From the NCBI GenBank assembly GCA_025769875.1, contig JAGFNK010000218.1:17801-81800 (forward strand): DNA of 64,000 nucleotides, written 5' to 3'. Positions 45,266-56,545 of this stretch are shown here, one piece after another. This stretch comes from Russula earlei. Lineage: Eukaryota > Basidiomycota > Agaricomycetes > Russulales > Russulaceae. The notes beneath the pieces are model-generated. The model was not told the origin of the DNA. It ran no database searches and worked only from the letters and a program-made list of their open reading frames with translations. Each line of letters starts with the position of its first letter. Position 1 is the first letter of the stretch. Both the position numbers and the translations under genes were made by a program.

Positions 45266-46966
45266 TCAGGAATATCCGTTGCGCTCAGACTCGAATTTCC
45301 CATGCATGTGCCTGTGAATTGGTTTGTTTTGCCTGTCCTCTCGGAAGGCGGCGAAGGCATTCGGCGCGGGTAACGGGGGAATAAGCAGTTCGGTATGTTT
45401 GTCGCCTGATGACGTAGAATAAATGTCACGGGCGGTTAGGCGATAGCGTGCAGGTGTGATACCCTTTCCAAAACGGTGCGTCACATGATTTGCACAGAGG
45501 AGACCCACAAAAATATTTGCCAGGTGAATTGGCACAAGAGAAAATACTGTCCCTGCGACAGAGGCGAGGAGATCACGTTCAAAGCGGACAAGGGGGCCAT
45601 GGCAGCCAGGAAGTGGCGAGCGGGTATAACATGTGCCCGATGCGGCGGCACCGTGAAGAGGCCCACCCCAACCACAGCAACCAAGAGCACCTTGCAAGAC
45701 GGTCCGCGCGCCAGGAGAGTACCAAAAGTGCCATGCTTCGCTGACCTTCGCATCCAGAGAAAAGTGTGCCTTTTTGTAGGTGACATAGCCGACAGAGACG
45801 AAAGAAAGGAACGAGGGAAAGAGTAGGAGGACATAGACTGCAATAATGGGGCGAGAATTCAGGAATGTCCCCGTAATTCCCACCATTGAAGCAAGCAGGA
45901 GAAGAGAAGAACTGAACGTGAGCAAGACGAGAGCAGGCGAATCTGTAATGAGGAGAACAGGGGCTACGGGATAAGCTGTCAAGTCGAGGTATGAGCGATT
46001 ATTAACGTGTGCAAGAGGCAGACAGCTTGCAGACGTACCAGCAAACCAAGTCAATAGAGAAACGACAAGGCATGTCAGACCGAGTAGGAAGACGGTCGTC
46101 ACACTTGCAAGTAAACACCATTTGTGCAAGGTCCACTGACCGACCCAAGTCATCCCTAACCCCCTACCGTCCCTGAAAACGGTCTCCATTTTTTGTTGGC
46201 CCCAATGCCCAACCCCCTTCAAGTCCCGTAGACGGCGAGGAAGAAAAGGACTGGTGCCAAGTCCGGGAGGTATTGATCGAAAAGACCGCGGGCGAGGCCA
46301 CTTGTGCGTCAGTTTGTCCGCCGTAGACAGAAACGTGTTGTCGGAGGCACCGGAGAGCGACCGATTGAGGTCGAAGCGAATCTTGGGAGACGGCGGTCTG
46401 TAGGAGTTGACGGTGGGAAGTCGGGGGGTTGGGAGGTAGCCGATTTTCCGACGGAAGAAAACCAGGGCAGAATGGGCCAAGGACGATATTCGCTTCCTCA
46501 GTGACGTCGTGTTTTCGGAAACTCGAGAAAAGGATGACACAGAAGTGATGACCACAGGAATCGAGGATGTGGACCCGGATGATGCGATTGCGTCATCGTT
46601 GGAGTCTAGGGGTATGAACGTGAAGGAGTCGTCGATCTCCGTCAGAGCCGAGGGTGGATGGTGTGACTTGGCGCGACGTAGGCCAGGACGCGGAGAGATG
46701 ATGGATGAACGATGAGAGCGGGCTGAAATTGCTGACGAGTGAGAGGCACTCGATGGATGGGACACTGCCAGCGTTGCGTGGCCATTGTCCCGGGCGACGA
46801 TCTCTAAGGTGGCCGCAGTATGATGCTGCGAGGGACCCAAACCTGGTGGGGCTTTGAACGAAGAAAGCGGGGATCGAGGAGTTCCGGGTCGACGACGGCT
46901 TGGCCCTTCTGTGTACGTTGACGGGGCGTGAGACGAGGGGGGAAGGGGGATAGAACAGTCTGGCAT
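45266..46966 (-). CDS. TSP2: Tetraspanin, Tsp2 type, 566 aa
   Basis: A single open frame with ATG at 46966 ('MPDCSIPLPPSS'); an in-frame TAG lies further upstream at about 47034, so no earlier start is possible without an intron. The long N-terminal half (residues 1 to about 275) is cytosolic, disordered and Ser/Pro-rich. Four membrane segments follow: 'CLLASVTTVFLLGLTCLVVS', 'LVLLTFSSSLLLLASMVGIT', 'IIAVYVLLLFPSFLSFVSVG' and, after the large loop, 'LLASVAGTVFSLVPIHLANI'. The large loop carries the tetraspanin CCG motif (ALGCCGWGG) with further Cys residues (GTCYT, PGCHG). Fungal tetraspanins organise membrane microdomains. The intronless frame, GC content and lack of damage mark it as a live host gene. 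The TSP2 label rests on family resemblance. Confidence 0.88.
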   Translation of the reverse strand: MPDCSIPLPPSSHAPSTYTEGPSRRRPGTPRSPLSSFKAPPGLGPSQHHTAATLEIVARDNGHATLAVSHPSSASHSSAISARSHRSSIISPRPGLRRAKSHHPPSALTEIDDSFTFIPLDSNDDAIASSGSTSSIPVVITSVSSFSRVSENTTSLRKRISSLAHSALVFFRRKIGYLPTPRLPTVNSYRPPSPKIRFDLNRSLSGASDNTFLSTADKLTHKWPRPRSFRSIPPGLGTSPFLPRRLRDLKGVGHWGQQKMETVFRDGRGLGMTWVGQWTLHKWCLLASVTTVFLLGLTCLVVSLLTWFAGTSASCLPLAHVNNRSYLDLTAYPVAPVLLITDSPALVLLTFSSSLLLLASMVGITGTFLNSRPIIAVYVLLLFPSFLSFVSVGYVTYKKAHFSLDAKVSEAWHFWYSPGARTVLQGALGCCGWGGPLHGAAASGTCYTRSPLPGCHGPLVRFERDLLASVAGTVFSLVPIHLANIFVGLLCANHVTHRFGKGITPARYRLTARDIYSTSSGDKHTELLIPPLPAPNAFAAFREDRQNKPIHRHMHGKFESERNGYS

Positions 46967-46990
46967 GAATATAGAGGGAGGGAGGTTCAA

Positions 46991-48182
46991 GTTGAACGAT
47001 GGCGACGATATGTTCGGATGAAGGTTGTTCGGCTACGAGGGAAGGCATGTTGCGAATTCGAAGGGAGACGAACGTGGTCGAAACTAAAAGAGCACAGGGG
47101 CAGCCGCACGGTAAACTGAGCCTGTGCCGTTGTCCATGTCCTTCACTTCACTTCACAACGCTCACGGTTCACTTAGCAGTCGCGCGAAATGGAATTGCCA
47201 AAAGGTGACCTGCAGACCTTCATTATCGGATCGACGATCGCCATAATAGAATTTTCACCCGAAGACCCGAAGTATCACAATATTCCCCAGTTCGAGTAGA
47301 CCTCAGGCTCACCAGTTATTGGTACCCGTCTTTTCTTGCAGTCATCATCAGGGCTCCCCAAACGCATGCACTGCGTGGTCATTTAAAGCTCGAGGTGATC
47401 CGAGGACACGATAAGCTGATCTGGTGAAGCTTCGGGTGTCCACAGTTGACCTCATGTTCTTCAGACTTCAGTGGTCTATGGGCGCATCCATAGGCCCCAC
47501 AACGCATCTTTCCCCCTGCTAGAGGACGGGGATGGAGGACGTTTGATAGCCCAAGGCATCTTCCCAGGTTGGCCTGGTGGCTGGAATTTCGTCAAGGCAA
47601 TCCTCGGATCATCTAGCGTGGATTATCCGGGCTGTCAAACGTTGACAGTACATCACGGTACGGCCGGTGGAACACTCTGAAGAACGCACACTTGATGCGA
47701 ACTTTGGAGCCTTCGAGCCTTGGATCCACCCCCTTAGCCCTCAACCTCTGATCGAGTGGAATCCAAGGCATACGGTAAGCTAAGGCACCGTCGTGGAGCT
47801 CGGTTGAGCGTGTACTGCCGGAGATTTGTCGAAGGGACCTTGCGATCATGATCTTCAAAGGTGAGTAAGGTTTTTGGTGGGGCCGGCGCTTACAGGAACG
47901 TGTATTCCCGGCTTCCGATTTCTAGTGAAGCGATCCAAATGCTACATGCTTGTGTCTGCATTGCCTGTCCCTCCACTCTACCTATGCCAAGTTCCCCTTC
48001 CTCTCATGAAGGGTTCTGATGGTCCCCCCGGTCCATGGACGTCACACGAGGGTCATTCGTTCGGCGGTGCAAAGCCGTCCACGAGGGACACAGCCGTGAG
48101 TCGATGTCCCAAAGCGGGACCGTGATTTATTTCGATGTCCTTGTGAGTGGTTTTTCCTATCCCGGAGACTTACTGGATGATT
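46991..48182. other. Intergenic host DNA
   Basis: No convincing gene on either strand. It probably includes the promoter of the tetraspanin gene and, near 48182, a TTTATAAGC box for the next gene on the plus strand. Confidence 0.4.
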
Positions 48183-48190
48183 TATAAGCC
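48183..48190 (+). promoter_or_regulatory. TATA-like box upstream of the 48311 gene
   Basis: TTATAAGC about 125 bp before ATG 48311 in otherwise GC-rich host DNA. Confidence 0.35.
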
Positions 48191-48310
48191 CCTTTCTGAG
48201 CGCTTTTTGATCTGAAAATTTTTTCGTTCCCCGTGTCCACCTGTCGTCCCCACCCGTCAAACCAAGAACACTTAACACCATCATCGCTACTCAACATCGT
48301 AACACTCGTC

Positions 48311-48898
48311 ATGGAGCGCCTAATCCCCTTCCTCGCCCTCGTCACCTTTCCGACGTCCGCCGCCCCAATCATCGCGCAAGAGTTCACGAAATCTCTGGCT
48401 CCCCCCAATTCCGATTCGACTGACATGACCTCCAACGTAATTTTTGATGTCATTTTCTCCCTCAGTGCATCCCTTGCCCTTTCTACCCTCTGTCAGGCTC
48501 TCATCGCTATCCACGTTTAGTATTCCTCGTCTTCATTCTCGCTGTCTATTTGTCTATGGGAGATCGTTCGTCCTTCGCCCTGCTGGGCGTCGTAATGGAC
48601 CGTAACTGCCCCTTTCCTTTTACCTACACCCGTCCCCTTCTTATTGGGTTCTTTACACGCAGAGCTAAGCACCGCCCACAACGTTTTTATGGAGAGGCTT
48701 TCCTTCTTCACATTCGATCATCTCTTCCAGTGGATAGCGGAGACGACGGTAATTGCTGGGACCACTGACAACGGCCCCGTGCCCGTGCCCGTGCCCGTCC
48801 CCATCCCCGCCCCCGCCTCCAATACCCATACGCACGGAGGCGATACCCCAGCCTCCATTCAGGCCGCTTCCCGCGAGCTCCCCGCGCAAAGCTCTTAG
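48311..48898 (+). CDS. Possible small secreted or membrane protein gene
   Basis: ATG 48311 starts 'MERLIPFLALVTFPTSAAP', a plausible signal peptide, then 'IIAQEFTKSLAPPNSDSTD'. A hydrophobic segment follows (about 48440-48515). A downstream open segment (about 48661-48898) reads 'LSTAHNVFMERLSFFTFDHL' and a Val/Pro repeat (PVPVPVPVPIPAPA) and ends at TAG. The join is uncertain: I see no clean donor for the intron that would connect the two. The overall layout resembles the genes at 51884 and 54824, but sequence similarity is weak. Confidence 0.35.
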
Positions 48899-51883
48899 CT
48901 TGGAGAGGTCGCCGGGACGTTTGATTGTCAAAGTTAGACGAGTGACCACAACCACCTCACATCGTGACCCTCCGCGGTCCAGTCCTCATCAGCATAGTTG
49001 TATTTTCGCCTCATGGATCTAACGGAATGTACAAGTATTTGAGTTTATGGAAAGTCGAGTATGCAATTGTACCATGATGTGACTGACGAGCCAACTGCCC
49101 GAATCGGTCTTTTCAGCAGTTCGCGAGAGCACCGCCCCATATTCCCCGTGTTCAGTCGTGTGTGCTGTGAAATTTCATCCTGAGACACGGTTTACCCAAC
49201 GGGGATTCTGTACAGGGTGAGGGCATCCCCAAACCGACACTGCATTCGATTTGTCTTATGGTGGACATGTGAATGACCCTGAACCTGACATTTCATAGAC
49301 GTGAAGAGTAAATGCCATGGGTTTCACTGTCACTGGCGATAAAATTCATCCGTTTACATGCCACGGAAAAGTTCGGTGACCGCGCAAGACGTGCACGGCG
49401 CAGCCACTACAGATGCAAGGGTCACGCTGTTCGCTTCGCCGCCTCTTTGTCACGCACATAGTTGGCGGTCGAGCATTGATTCTGACGAAACCGCAGGCAA
49501 TTCAAGTTGGAGCGAAGCGGTAGACCCAAATCAAAAAAAAAAAAAAAGTTGAGGATCTAATCCATCACCACCATGTAATGAACACACTGTTGTGACGAAA
49601 AAAACCGTCCAATCCGACTCTCCCAAACCTGCCTCAACACAGCCATATCCTTCTCTGGCTCTGCCACATGAAATATTCATGTTCGTGTACAGCGCAATGA
49701 CAGGATGGAAATCGATGCTTGTAGCTGGTCGGCACAGGCTGGGAGGGAGGGTAGGGCAACTTGAGGATCGGATCGCGCTGCATACCAGGAGGAGCGAGGA
49801 GAAAGGAGTCTGATTATAGAGATCTTTGGCGAGTGCTCACGGAGCACGAAGATCAATGTACGAAATTAAGGTGAGAATGTCGACGTTACGCAGCGACGGG
49901 CTTCCCAGTCAATTCCATCTTGGAAAATGACTGGCGTTATCATTGTGGCCGTAAACAGAGGGACAAGTATTGCGACTCACCACTCCCGGTCCACGAAATG
50001 CAACTAAACAAGCAGTAGTCTTGAGACGATTAGGAGTGCTCTTAAGGGGGCAAAACTGTTTCTGCCATGGTTGGATCGCGCCTGCATCTTCGACCTTGTT
50101 GAGCGAAATCGGGTGGCAGGGTTGGCTTTAAGAGCCAGGATAAGACTTGACAATCCACAGATAGGTGGTCGGATTTCAAATGAGAAGGGATTCACCGTGG
50201 TCGGGGAGATTGTCGGGATGGAAGTCAGAATGTTGGAGAACGAATGGAGATGGTAATTCGTTATTCAACTCCTCAGAGATGTGACACGTTACTCACAAAT
50301 CGTGATAACTACACCAAAAGGAGCTTGACGGTTAGGTGCTCCGGAATGATGGTAGATTCACCACGTGAGGTGCGGTGTCCAAAAACTTGAAGTTTGACGT
50401 GGTACAGGTCAAGAGTCAATTGAGGGATAAATACCATGGTGGAGGTGAGTAGGGATGGGCAGTATAATATGTTGGTCCCTCGTAAAAAAACTTAAGGTTG
50501 GGCAAAAAAAAGAAAAACTTGATTATGGAGTTTGAGGTTGAAAATTTTCGGCTCGTGGAGAACAACTCGGGCCCGGGCCCGTTGTCCGCAGCCCGCAGCG
50601 AGCGCACACTCCGCGCAGGACTGAACGTCATGGCTGTTCATGATCGCCGTCCTCGGCAAAGCAGGAACGTTCATCATCTTCTTCGACTGGCTTGGCATCA
50701 GCAATATCGTAAGGTCCAAGTTTTCTCGCGAAGGCGTCCTCCAAACCGCAAACGGATGTAAATTTTCGGGCTGGCGCAACGTGAAACTGAAACGGCGTTC
50801 TGACGAGGACAGAGGACATCACAGGACGTCGGAAGCTCTCGGCTGAGGGGACCTACCCACATTTTCCTATAAGATTCGACGATCGAAGAAGGCCCAAAGT
50901 GCCAGAACTTGTCTTTCGTGCGGCGCTAAGCGTTGCGCATCGGCTGGCTCTGTTCAGAACCGGGGCCAGAAGGCGTCGAAACCGCTATTCCGCTCCAGTC
51001 CTAGGGATTTCACGGCGATAAAGAGAGGTGAGGATGGGCGTTCAGGTGTCAGGGCCAATGTCTCCTGGCGTAGCGTTCCCATCAAAAGCGACGGCGTACT
51101 TCCCAGGCCCTGGGAACGTGAAGGGCCAGATGATAGGCAATCACTGGACTTACAGCCCGTTCCCCGGCCTCCTGTTCCCTGCTTTTAGAGGAAAGATAAG
51201 GGCCGCCACCGGAGTGGATAATGATGACGCCCATACTTTGCATGGAGTCAACCTCTATCCTCTCATGGCCACGTCTCTGATTGCGTTGTATACAAACTAT
51301 GCACCTTTGGCCCGGCCAATGATCCTTTCGAGTCCACAGGTTAGCCACGGACAGGTAAATGATAAATTTATCACGGCGCACAGTGGTGATGGGATCTCTG
51401 TGCTTCCAAAGGCGTACGTCCCCCTTCACAGGCCATCCGCTCACTGTTTTATTTCTTACTCATCGCCCCATCGCAGGGGACGACGACGTCGAAAGGGACG
51501 GTCACAAGAGTTCTGGATAGCTGGGAGGTCCGAGATGACGATGGATGATGGATCAGTAGGAGCGTCGAGGTATTGACGCCCGCCGAAGGAGTCTCCTTCC
51601 CCTCCGTTCCGCAACTATCGAAGGATTCGATTTTTTCTTCACTTCTTCCCCGCCATTTTCCCTATAGATCGGGCAATCCCGTCAATTTTAGGATGTCCTA
51701 GTAAGTCGCGATGGCTCCCCAGTTATTCCGTTACGCAGATCACCGCAGGATTCCAAGATCTCAACACCAACGAATTAAATCTATTTGTTCGCGTCACGGA
51801 GCTACCACACACGCCCATATAACCCCTCACTACCCGCCTCGCTTCTCCTCTTACCAATTCCTTCCCCCCCAACAAAAGCCCAC
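48899..51883. other. Host intergenic DNA without confident genes
   Basis: Several open frames exist (for example 50071-50256 and 51034-51576, plus strand) but none has a family, a consistent exon pattern or a credible start. Notable simple tracts: A15 at about 49532-49547 and a GGGCCCGGGCCC palindrome near 50572-50581. Confidence 0.35.
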
Positions 51884-52549
51884 ATGCACTCATCCCTTGG
51901 TTGTAACACGACCCTTTTCTTAATCACAATAATCATCCTCTCCTCCTTCATAACCTGCCCAGTCTCGTCGTTCCCGGTTGTAGCCCACAAACTTGGCACA
52001 GATTGGAGCTCTCAACCCGTCTCCAGCCCATCCGGCACGAAGGACCAGCGAAACTTCGATATCATGTTTGCTTTCGGTGAGCCGTAGATTCTTCCTATCA
52101 CTCCATTAGAGACAGAGATCCCGTGGTTGACGCCTTAAAAAGTCTGGCTCCTCGCCCTGTATACTACCTGGCTTTGGGTGGCGCGCCGGGCGGTCGTCAA
52201 TAGGCTCGTCACCAGGATCCATTGTGAGCTCTTCTCCCTCTCGTTTTCTGCCTTCTACATTCCTATTTTTTTTTTCCTCATAGGGCTCGTCCTTGCTCCT
52301 CACACCATAGCCCAGCGATTTTCCTACTCCCGCTTGGATGCCTTCCTTCAAGCCGCGATCGCCTCTCTCAGCATCAACGAAGGCCAGCACGGCACCGCTC
52401 CCCCTAGGGGAGGTCCTTCAGCCCCGGTTTCAACCGCTCCCAGACCTCGATCTGAGAGGGTACGCTTTATGAGGGTCTCAGCCTCTCGGGGCGGTGCTCA
52501 TCGCACGCTCGAGCGGAATTTGCCTATCGCGTCACCATCACCTGTGTAG
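51884..52549 (+). CDS. Three-exon gene for a 179-aa putative secreted or membrane protein
   Basis: Exons 51884-52076, 52143-52223 and 52284-52549; introns of 66 and 60 nt have GTGAG donors and AAG/TAG acceptors, and both are in phase 1. The total is 540 nt. The N-terminus has a strong hydrophobic core ('TTLFLITIIILSSFITCPVS') consistent with a signal peptide or anchor. Exon 2 encodes 'VWLLALYTTWLWVARRAVVN', probably a second membrane segment, and exon 3 a Pro/Arg-rich tail. No known family. The gene at 54824 has the same start pattern and a phase-1 intron followed by Val-Trp, so the two are likely paralogues. Confidence 0.5.
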
Positions 52550-54745
52550 TTCGGCCATAGATGTTGTCGCTTGTAAATCGTGCTTGATCCGACACGAAAT
52601 GAATAGTCACGATACAATGTCCCAGGAGATTGCACACAACCTGTCTTGTCAAATGTAGCGTTCCTCCCCATCACCATCTACCATATTCTAATCCCGGGCG
52701 TGCGGTGGTTGAGATAAACCCTCTACCCTGTGTGAGAAAACTGTACAGCTTCGTCCAAAAAAAAAAGAGAGCACAGCACGCAATCCGATTTCAGACCGAA
52801 CCACTATCGAGTTCGGTGTATGGACTGGTAGACGCGGCAGTTTTGCAAGTCACCAAAAAAACAACACACATGTACACACACACAAAAAGCACCAAACAAG
52901 CGTTTGAAATACAGAGACCTCGTCCTTCGGGTCACCCGAAGCAATTTGCTCCCTCTGTACGTCCCAGCCCAGGTGTCCAAGTAGCTTGCTGCAAATGCTT
53001 CGCGTCATCACGTGATCGACTAATTTGGGGTATCATCATCAGCGATGACTCCGTTCCCGTGAAGTATCTCCATCTCCTCCATGTCCGTCATTTGGTTATT
53101 TTGGCGATTTCCAATATTTCTGTCCCTGCGTCTGCGCGAAATGAGAGCCGGACAACACTCACGATGACATGGCAGTCAGACAGGGAGTGAAAATCTGGGA
53201 ACAAGATGCGCCCGCCGTAGCAATAAACGTAGCCCCCCCCCAGTGAAATCTGTTGGGATGGATCGGAACATTTTGGGTGAGAAGATTAAGAGCGGAGCCA
53301 AAAGGAAGAATGGAACCTTCTTCGAGTAGAGTTGTAACTCATCTTGGCCACATAACATCGGAAGATAGATTAAACCTTCGGGTGTGCTGTGTCGTGTGGC
53401 AACAGGAGTTTGTTTAAACCATATTTTAAATACTTCAAAGTCGGTGAGTGAAAGCGCTAAAGGAAATGGATCCGGTCAGTTGGCCAGGCATGCGTCGTGC
53501 CCGCCCGACCAAGGGGGTCCAATATGGCTGCGGAAATACGATAGCGCAAGGCGCTACGGAGCCAAACAGTCTCTCGGCGGAGCTGCGTATCCCCGGAGAC
53601 AATTGATGGTGACGATCGATGTTGCGATCGAGAAACTGCAGGAGGTCGCAGATCTGCAATGGGGGTAATTCAATATCTTTTATGAGCGATCGATCCGTTG
53701 GCGGAAGCAAATTTCGGGCTTGACGTTGACTTATGACTCACTGCACAGCGATCTACTCTCATGTACTGCATCGTTTCAATTCGTAAGGGTCGGTCGGTGA
53801 TGTGGTATTTTGGCCACAGGGGATGGCTGGGAAATTCCTCCCCAGGGGAGATATGTGGTGGGAGGCCCCATGCTCGTGTTGCGAGTCGTCAGGTTCCGTT
53901 TATAGTCCGCCGTAGAAGCGATACCACTTTTGAATGAACACAAAAAGGATTAGCGAACTGAAATCGGGATGAGCTCTGGCAATCCCGGTCGGCCGGTTGC
54001 CAAGTACGGGCCACTCGCTTGCCCGCTCGTGGCAACCGTGCCGATCCTAAGCTCCTAGGATCCGTCAGTCGGTCGAAACCCAATGGGATTTGTCCCGGAA
54101 TGGGTGACATTGCACCTGCGAGCCAGGTTTTCTCGGTAGGAAGCGATCAGAGACAGCGAGAGCTGGCCGATGGCGATTCGAGAGAGGGGGCCGTGACCTG
54201 TGGGGGGGGGGGGTGTGGAGGTTGGGCGCTCTGATGATCGGGCGGAATTAAATCGCTTGCTGATCGATGATCCGGCACCCACCTGTTGGCTTCGGAAACT
54301 CCATTTTGTGGGTTTTCGCCAACTACCTGGAGTACTGCGAAACGACATCAACGGGATCCAACATCGTGGGTACCACGTTGGGAGGAGAACATGCGTGTGA
54401 GGTACACCCAATCTAGTGTAGTTACCATTCGGGATGGCCGAGGTACGTTCCAAGCACAGGCTCAGCAGTCCCCGGGGTCTGGCCACAGTGTTCGGACTAC
54501 GATCTGGTTTCAATTCTGCCCGTACGAGGCGAGATGAGATCCTCACCTCCAAACACCCACAAAAATACTCCGTAAGGCAGCAGGTACAACATGTGGCGCA
54601 AGAGAAGCCAACTCAAACTCATGTCGAGGCCATAGTTTATCTCGCAAACGCGTCAAAGAGACACGCCAATACGTTCGGAAACCCTAACTATCAACCACTG
54701 CCTCGTACCTTTTGGGCAATACTAATATCATTGTGTCATCGAGAC
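52550..54745. other. Host intergenic DNA without confident genes
   Basis: Open frames such as 52630-53190 (plus) and 54055-54552 (minus) look like chance. It contains a C9 tract near 53231 and a G11 tract near 54200. Confidence 0.35.
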
Positions 54746-54752
54746 ACCCCTG

Positions 54753-54760
54753 TATAAATA
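54753..54760 (+). promoter_or_regulatory. TATA box of the 54824 gene
   Basis: TATAAATA sits 64 bp upstream of ATG 54824, followed by a pyrimidine-rich leader, as in a strong fungal core promoter. Confidence 0.6.
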
Positions 54761-54823
54761 CAGACCCTACGGCCCCTCTTTTTCCATCAAACCATATCCT
54801 CCTTTCTCTCCATTCGTCGTCAT

Positions 54824-55195
54824 ATGACGAGTTTGTCCCTTGCTTTTGCCCTTACCTTTATCTGCATCACAGTGGCCGTTGACCCGGCCATGGCACTTGT
54901 TATAACCCCTTCGACCAAGCACTTAGCTCTCAGTACATTGAGTTTCTCACACATCGCCCATCCTCATCTCGAGCTGGCCCTTCTTTCTGTCTTCACGACA
55001 GGTAAGAGAGCCCATGTATTCCCCGACATCATTCCACTTACATCCGGCGTAGCCCTACTTTTCTCTGTAGTTTGGGCGTATATACTGGCAATCTGGCGTG
55101 GCGCAGGGCCTTCTGATTTCCATGCGAGGCCCTCCCGTACGCCTGCACATCCATCTATATTGTATCATCCCGCTGATACCCGTCGCTGCTCATGA
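54824..55195 (+). CDS. Two-exon gene for a ~100-aa putative secreted or membrane protein
   Basis: Exon 1 54824-55001 and exon 2 55071-55195, with a 69-nt intron (GTAAGAG...CTGTAG) in phase 1, giving 303 nt and a 100-aa product. The N-terminus 'SLAFALTFICITVAVDPAMA' is a good signal-peptide candidate. Exon 2 starts 'VWAYILAIWRGAG', matching the Val-Trp start and phase of exon 2 in the 51884 gene. A good TATA box supports transcription. No known family. A longer alternative frame in exon 2 stays open to about 55391. Confidence 0.5.
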   Translation: MTSLSLAFALTFICITVAVDPAMALVITPSTKHLALSTLSFSHIAHPHLELALLSVFTTGKRAHVFPDIIPLTSGVALLFSVVWAYILAIWRGAGPSDFHARPSRTPAHPSILYHPADTRRCS

Positions 55196-55944
55196 AACAG
55201 GCAATGCCGCATTACGCCACATGTATGGCCTTCCCTTTTCCCTTCCTTTCATGGTGCGCCATGGCTCTGGTTGGGCCATACCACACCGCGTCAGTTCGCA
55301 CCCTGTCAGGGGAGGACTCGCCTACTCTCTCTCGGCATCACGTCGCGGCCGTTGGTATCAGCACCCAAGTGCCCAAGCGACCATGGTATGACAGGCGTAA
55401 CCCCCTGTTCAGTTTCTTTTTATTTTCTTAATGCGTTGTTATATCTTTTGTTGCAATGACTTTGTTATGACTATACCCATGAGGTACAGTGATGTACGCA
55501 GTGCGTTACGTCTTTCGTCTTACCGTCCTCGCTATCCCAATGGAGCTTCACGTCTGTCTTCACCTTTACGATGTCTCACTTGCCCATCATCCGCTCTCCA
55601 TCAAGACTAGACACTCCACATCTATGTACGCTCTTTCCACCATTCCCATATTTACACCCTCGCGCTACATCCTCACTTGCATATCCTCGTAACAAAGATT
55701 CAGATGTTGGTCTCGTAAAGAGTTATTGTGGTCTCACGCTCAGCAAGAGGGACAGACCGGCAAGGCAGACGAGTGAAAAGTGAAGAGCTGGAGAACTGAG
55801 AACTGTTGTACGCAAGGTTGGAACGGAGGGTCATCTGGGTGGCTAGGCAAACTTGACAAACGTCAGTGGATTGTGGAAGGTTTGTCCATATCACATCAAA
55901 GAACTTCCTGGGACTGACATCACGGCTTTATCTGACCGCAGGAC
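55196..55944. other. End of the host island
   Basis: No confident gene; an open frame at 55489-55692 has no support. The transition to repeats is at 55945. Confidence 0.3.
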
Positions 55945-56380
55945 TGTTGAGATAAAGAGTAGCCGAAGCGTTGATGCGTCGGCCCAAACTGTCCGGGTGG
56001 CCCACAGGCCCGGACCACATAAGCGTTTCAGCTAAGTTGCTGAAACGTGTACGATAACAAAATTGATAGTATGATCTAAGACAATCGGTAGCTAGCACAT
56101 AGCGATTGTGAAAACAATTTGATAGTTACTACAGACAAAATAATTAGGGACACTCTCAGATACTTAAGAGCATCATACATACAGTAGATACTTCAGTTTC
56201 ATCTCACAGAAACTGAAGTAAGTACTTACTATCTCATGATCTTATCAGTAGCTGATTACGCATTGTAGTATCATTTTTATTAGGTAAATATGACACAAAA
56301 GTTTTGTCTCACAGAAACTGAATATCATTTTTATTAGATCTACTATGATCTAATCTTCCTTATCACTGCGCGATTCAACA
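55945..56380 (+). mobile_element. LTR, family L6 (436 bp), probably a 5' LTR
   Basis: Starts TGTTGAGATAAAG and ends GCGATTCAACA. The 5-mers outside (AGGAC and GGTTA) differ, so it is not a simple solo LTR. The sequence right after it, GGTTATGGGCCC, could be a primer-binding site, which would make this the 5' LTR of a truncated element. CpGs are better kept than in the copy at 24338. Confidence 0.8.
56190..56337 (+). repeat. Paired hairpins and direct repeats in L6
   Basis: Hairpin 1 (56190-56219) has the same 10-bp stem as in L7 (ACTTCAGTTT/AAACTGAAGT) but loop CATCTCACAG. Hairpin 2 (56300-56319) has stem AGTTT/AAACT and nearly the same loop (TGTCTCACAG). Hairpin 2 is flanked by exact 15-nt repeats TATCATTTTTATTAG (56269-56283 and 56323-56337). 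The order and spacing match L7. Confidence 0.75.
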
Positions 56381-56545
56381 GGTTATGGGCCCTGCCCACT
56401 AGTAAATTCCCAAGACAGAAATCCACACACAAGCTCACACAGTCTATTGACACATTCTCTCTCCTTCACAGGCCACTGTTCATCAGAACAACACCCCACA
56501 CTTTTGGTACTTGGATCAAAATTTTGACCCACGCGTCAGGGGTAC
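56381..56545 (+). mobile_element. Leader of a truncated L6 element
   Basis: 165 bp of non-coding sequence following the L6 LTR. It is cut off by the L3 LTR at 56546. Confidence 0.4.

Noticed and set aside
44965..45429. Minus-strand open frame overlapping the tetraspanin 3' end
   Set aside because: It overlaps the tetraspanin C-terminus in another frame and has no independent support.
51034..51576. 180-codon plus-strand open frame as a gene
   Set aside because: No recognisable domain, irregular composition, an overlapping open frame on the other strand and no promoter or exon pattern.
52630..53190. 186-codon plus-strand open frame as a gene
   Set aside because: Contains simple tracts (poly-Lys, Thr-His runs from CA repeats) and no family signal; judged chance.
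55940..56385. L6 copy at 55945 as a solo LTR
   Set aside because: The flanking 5-mers AGGAC and GGTTA do not match; a truncated element with a 5' LTR fits better.
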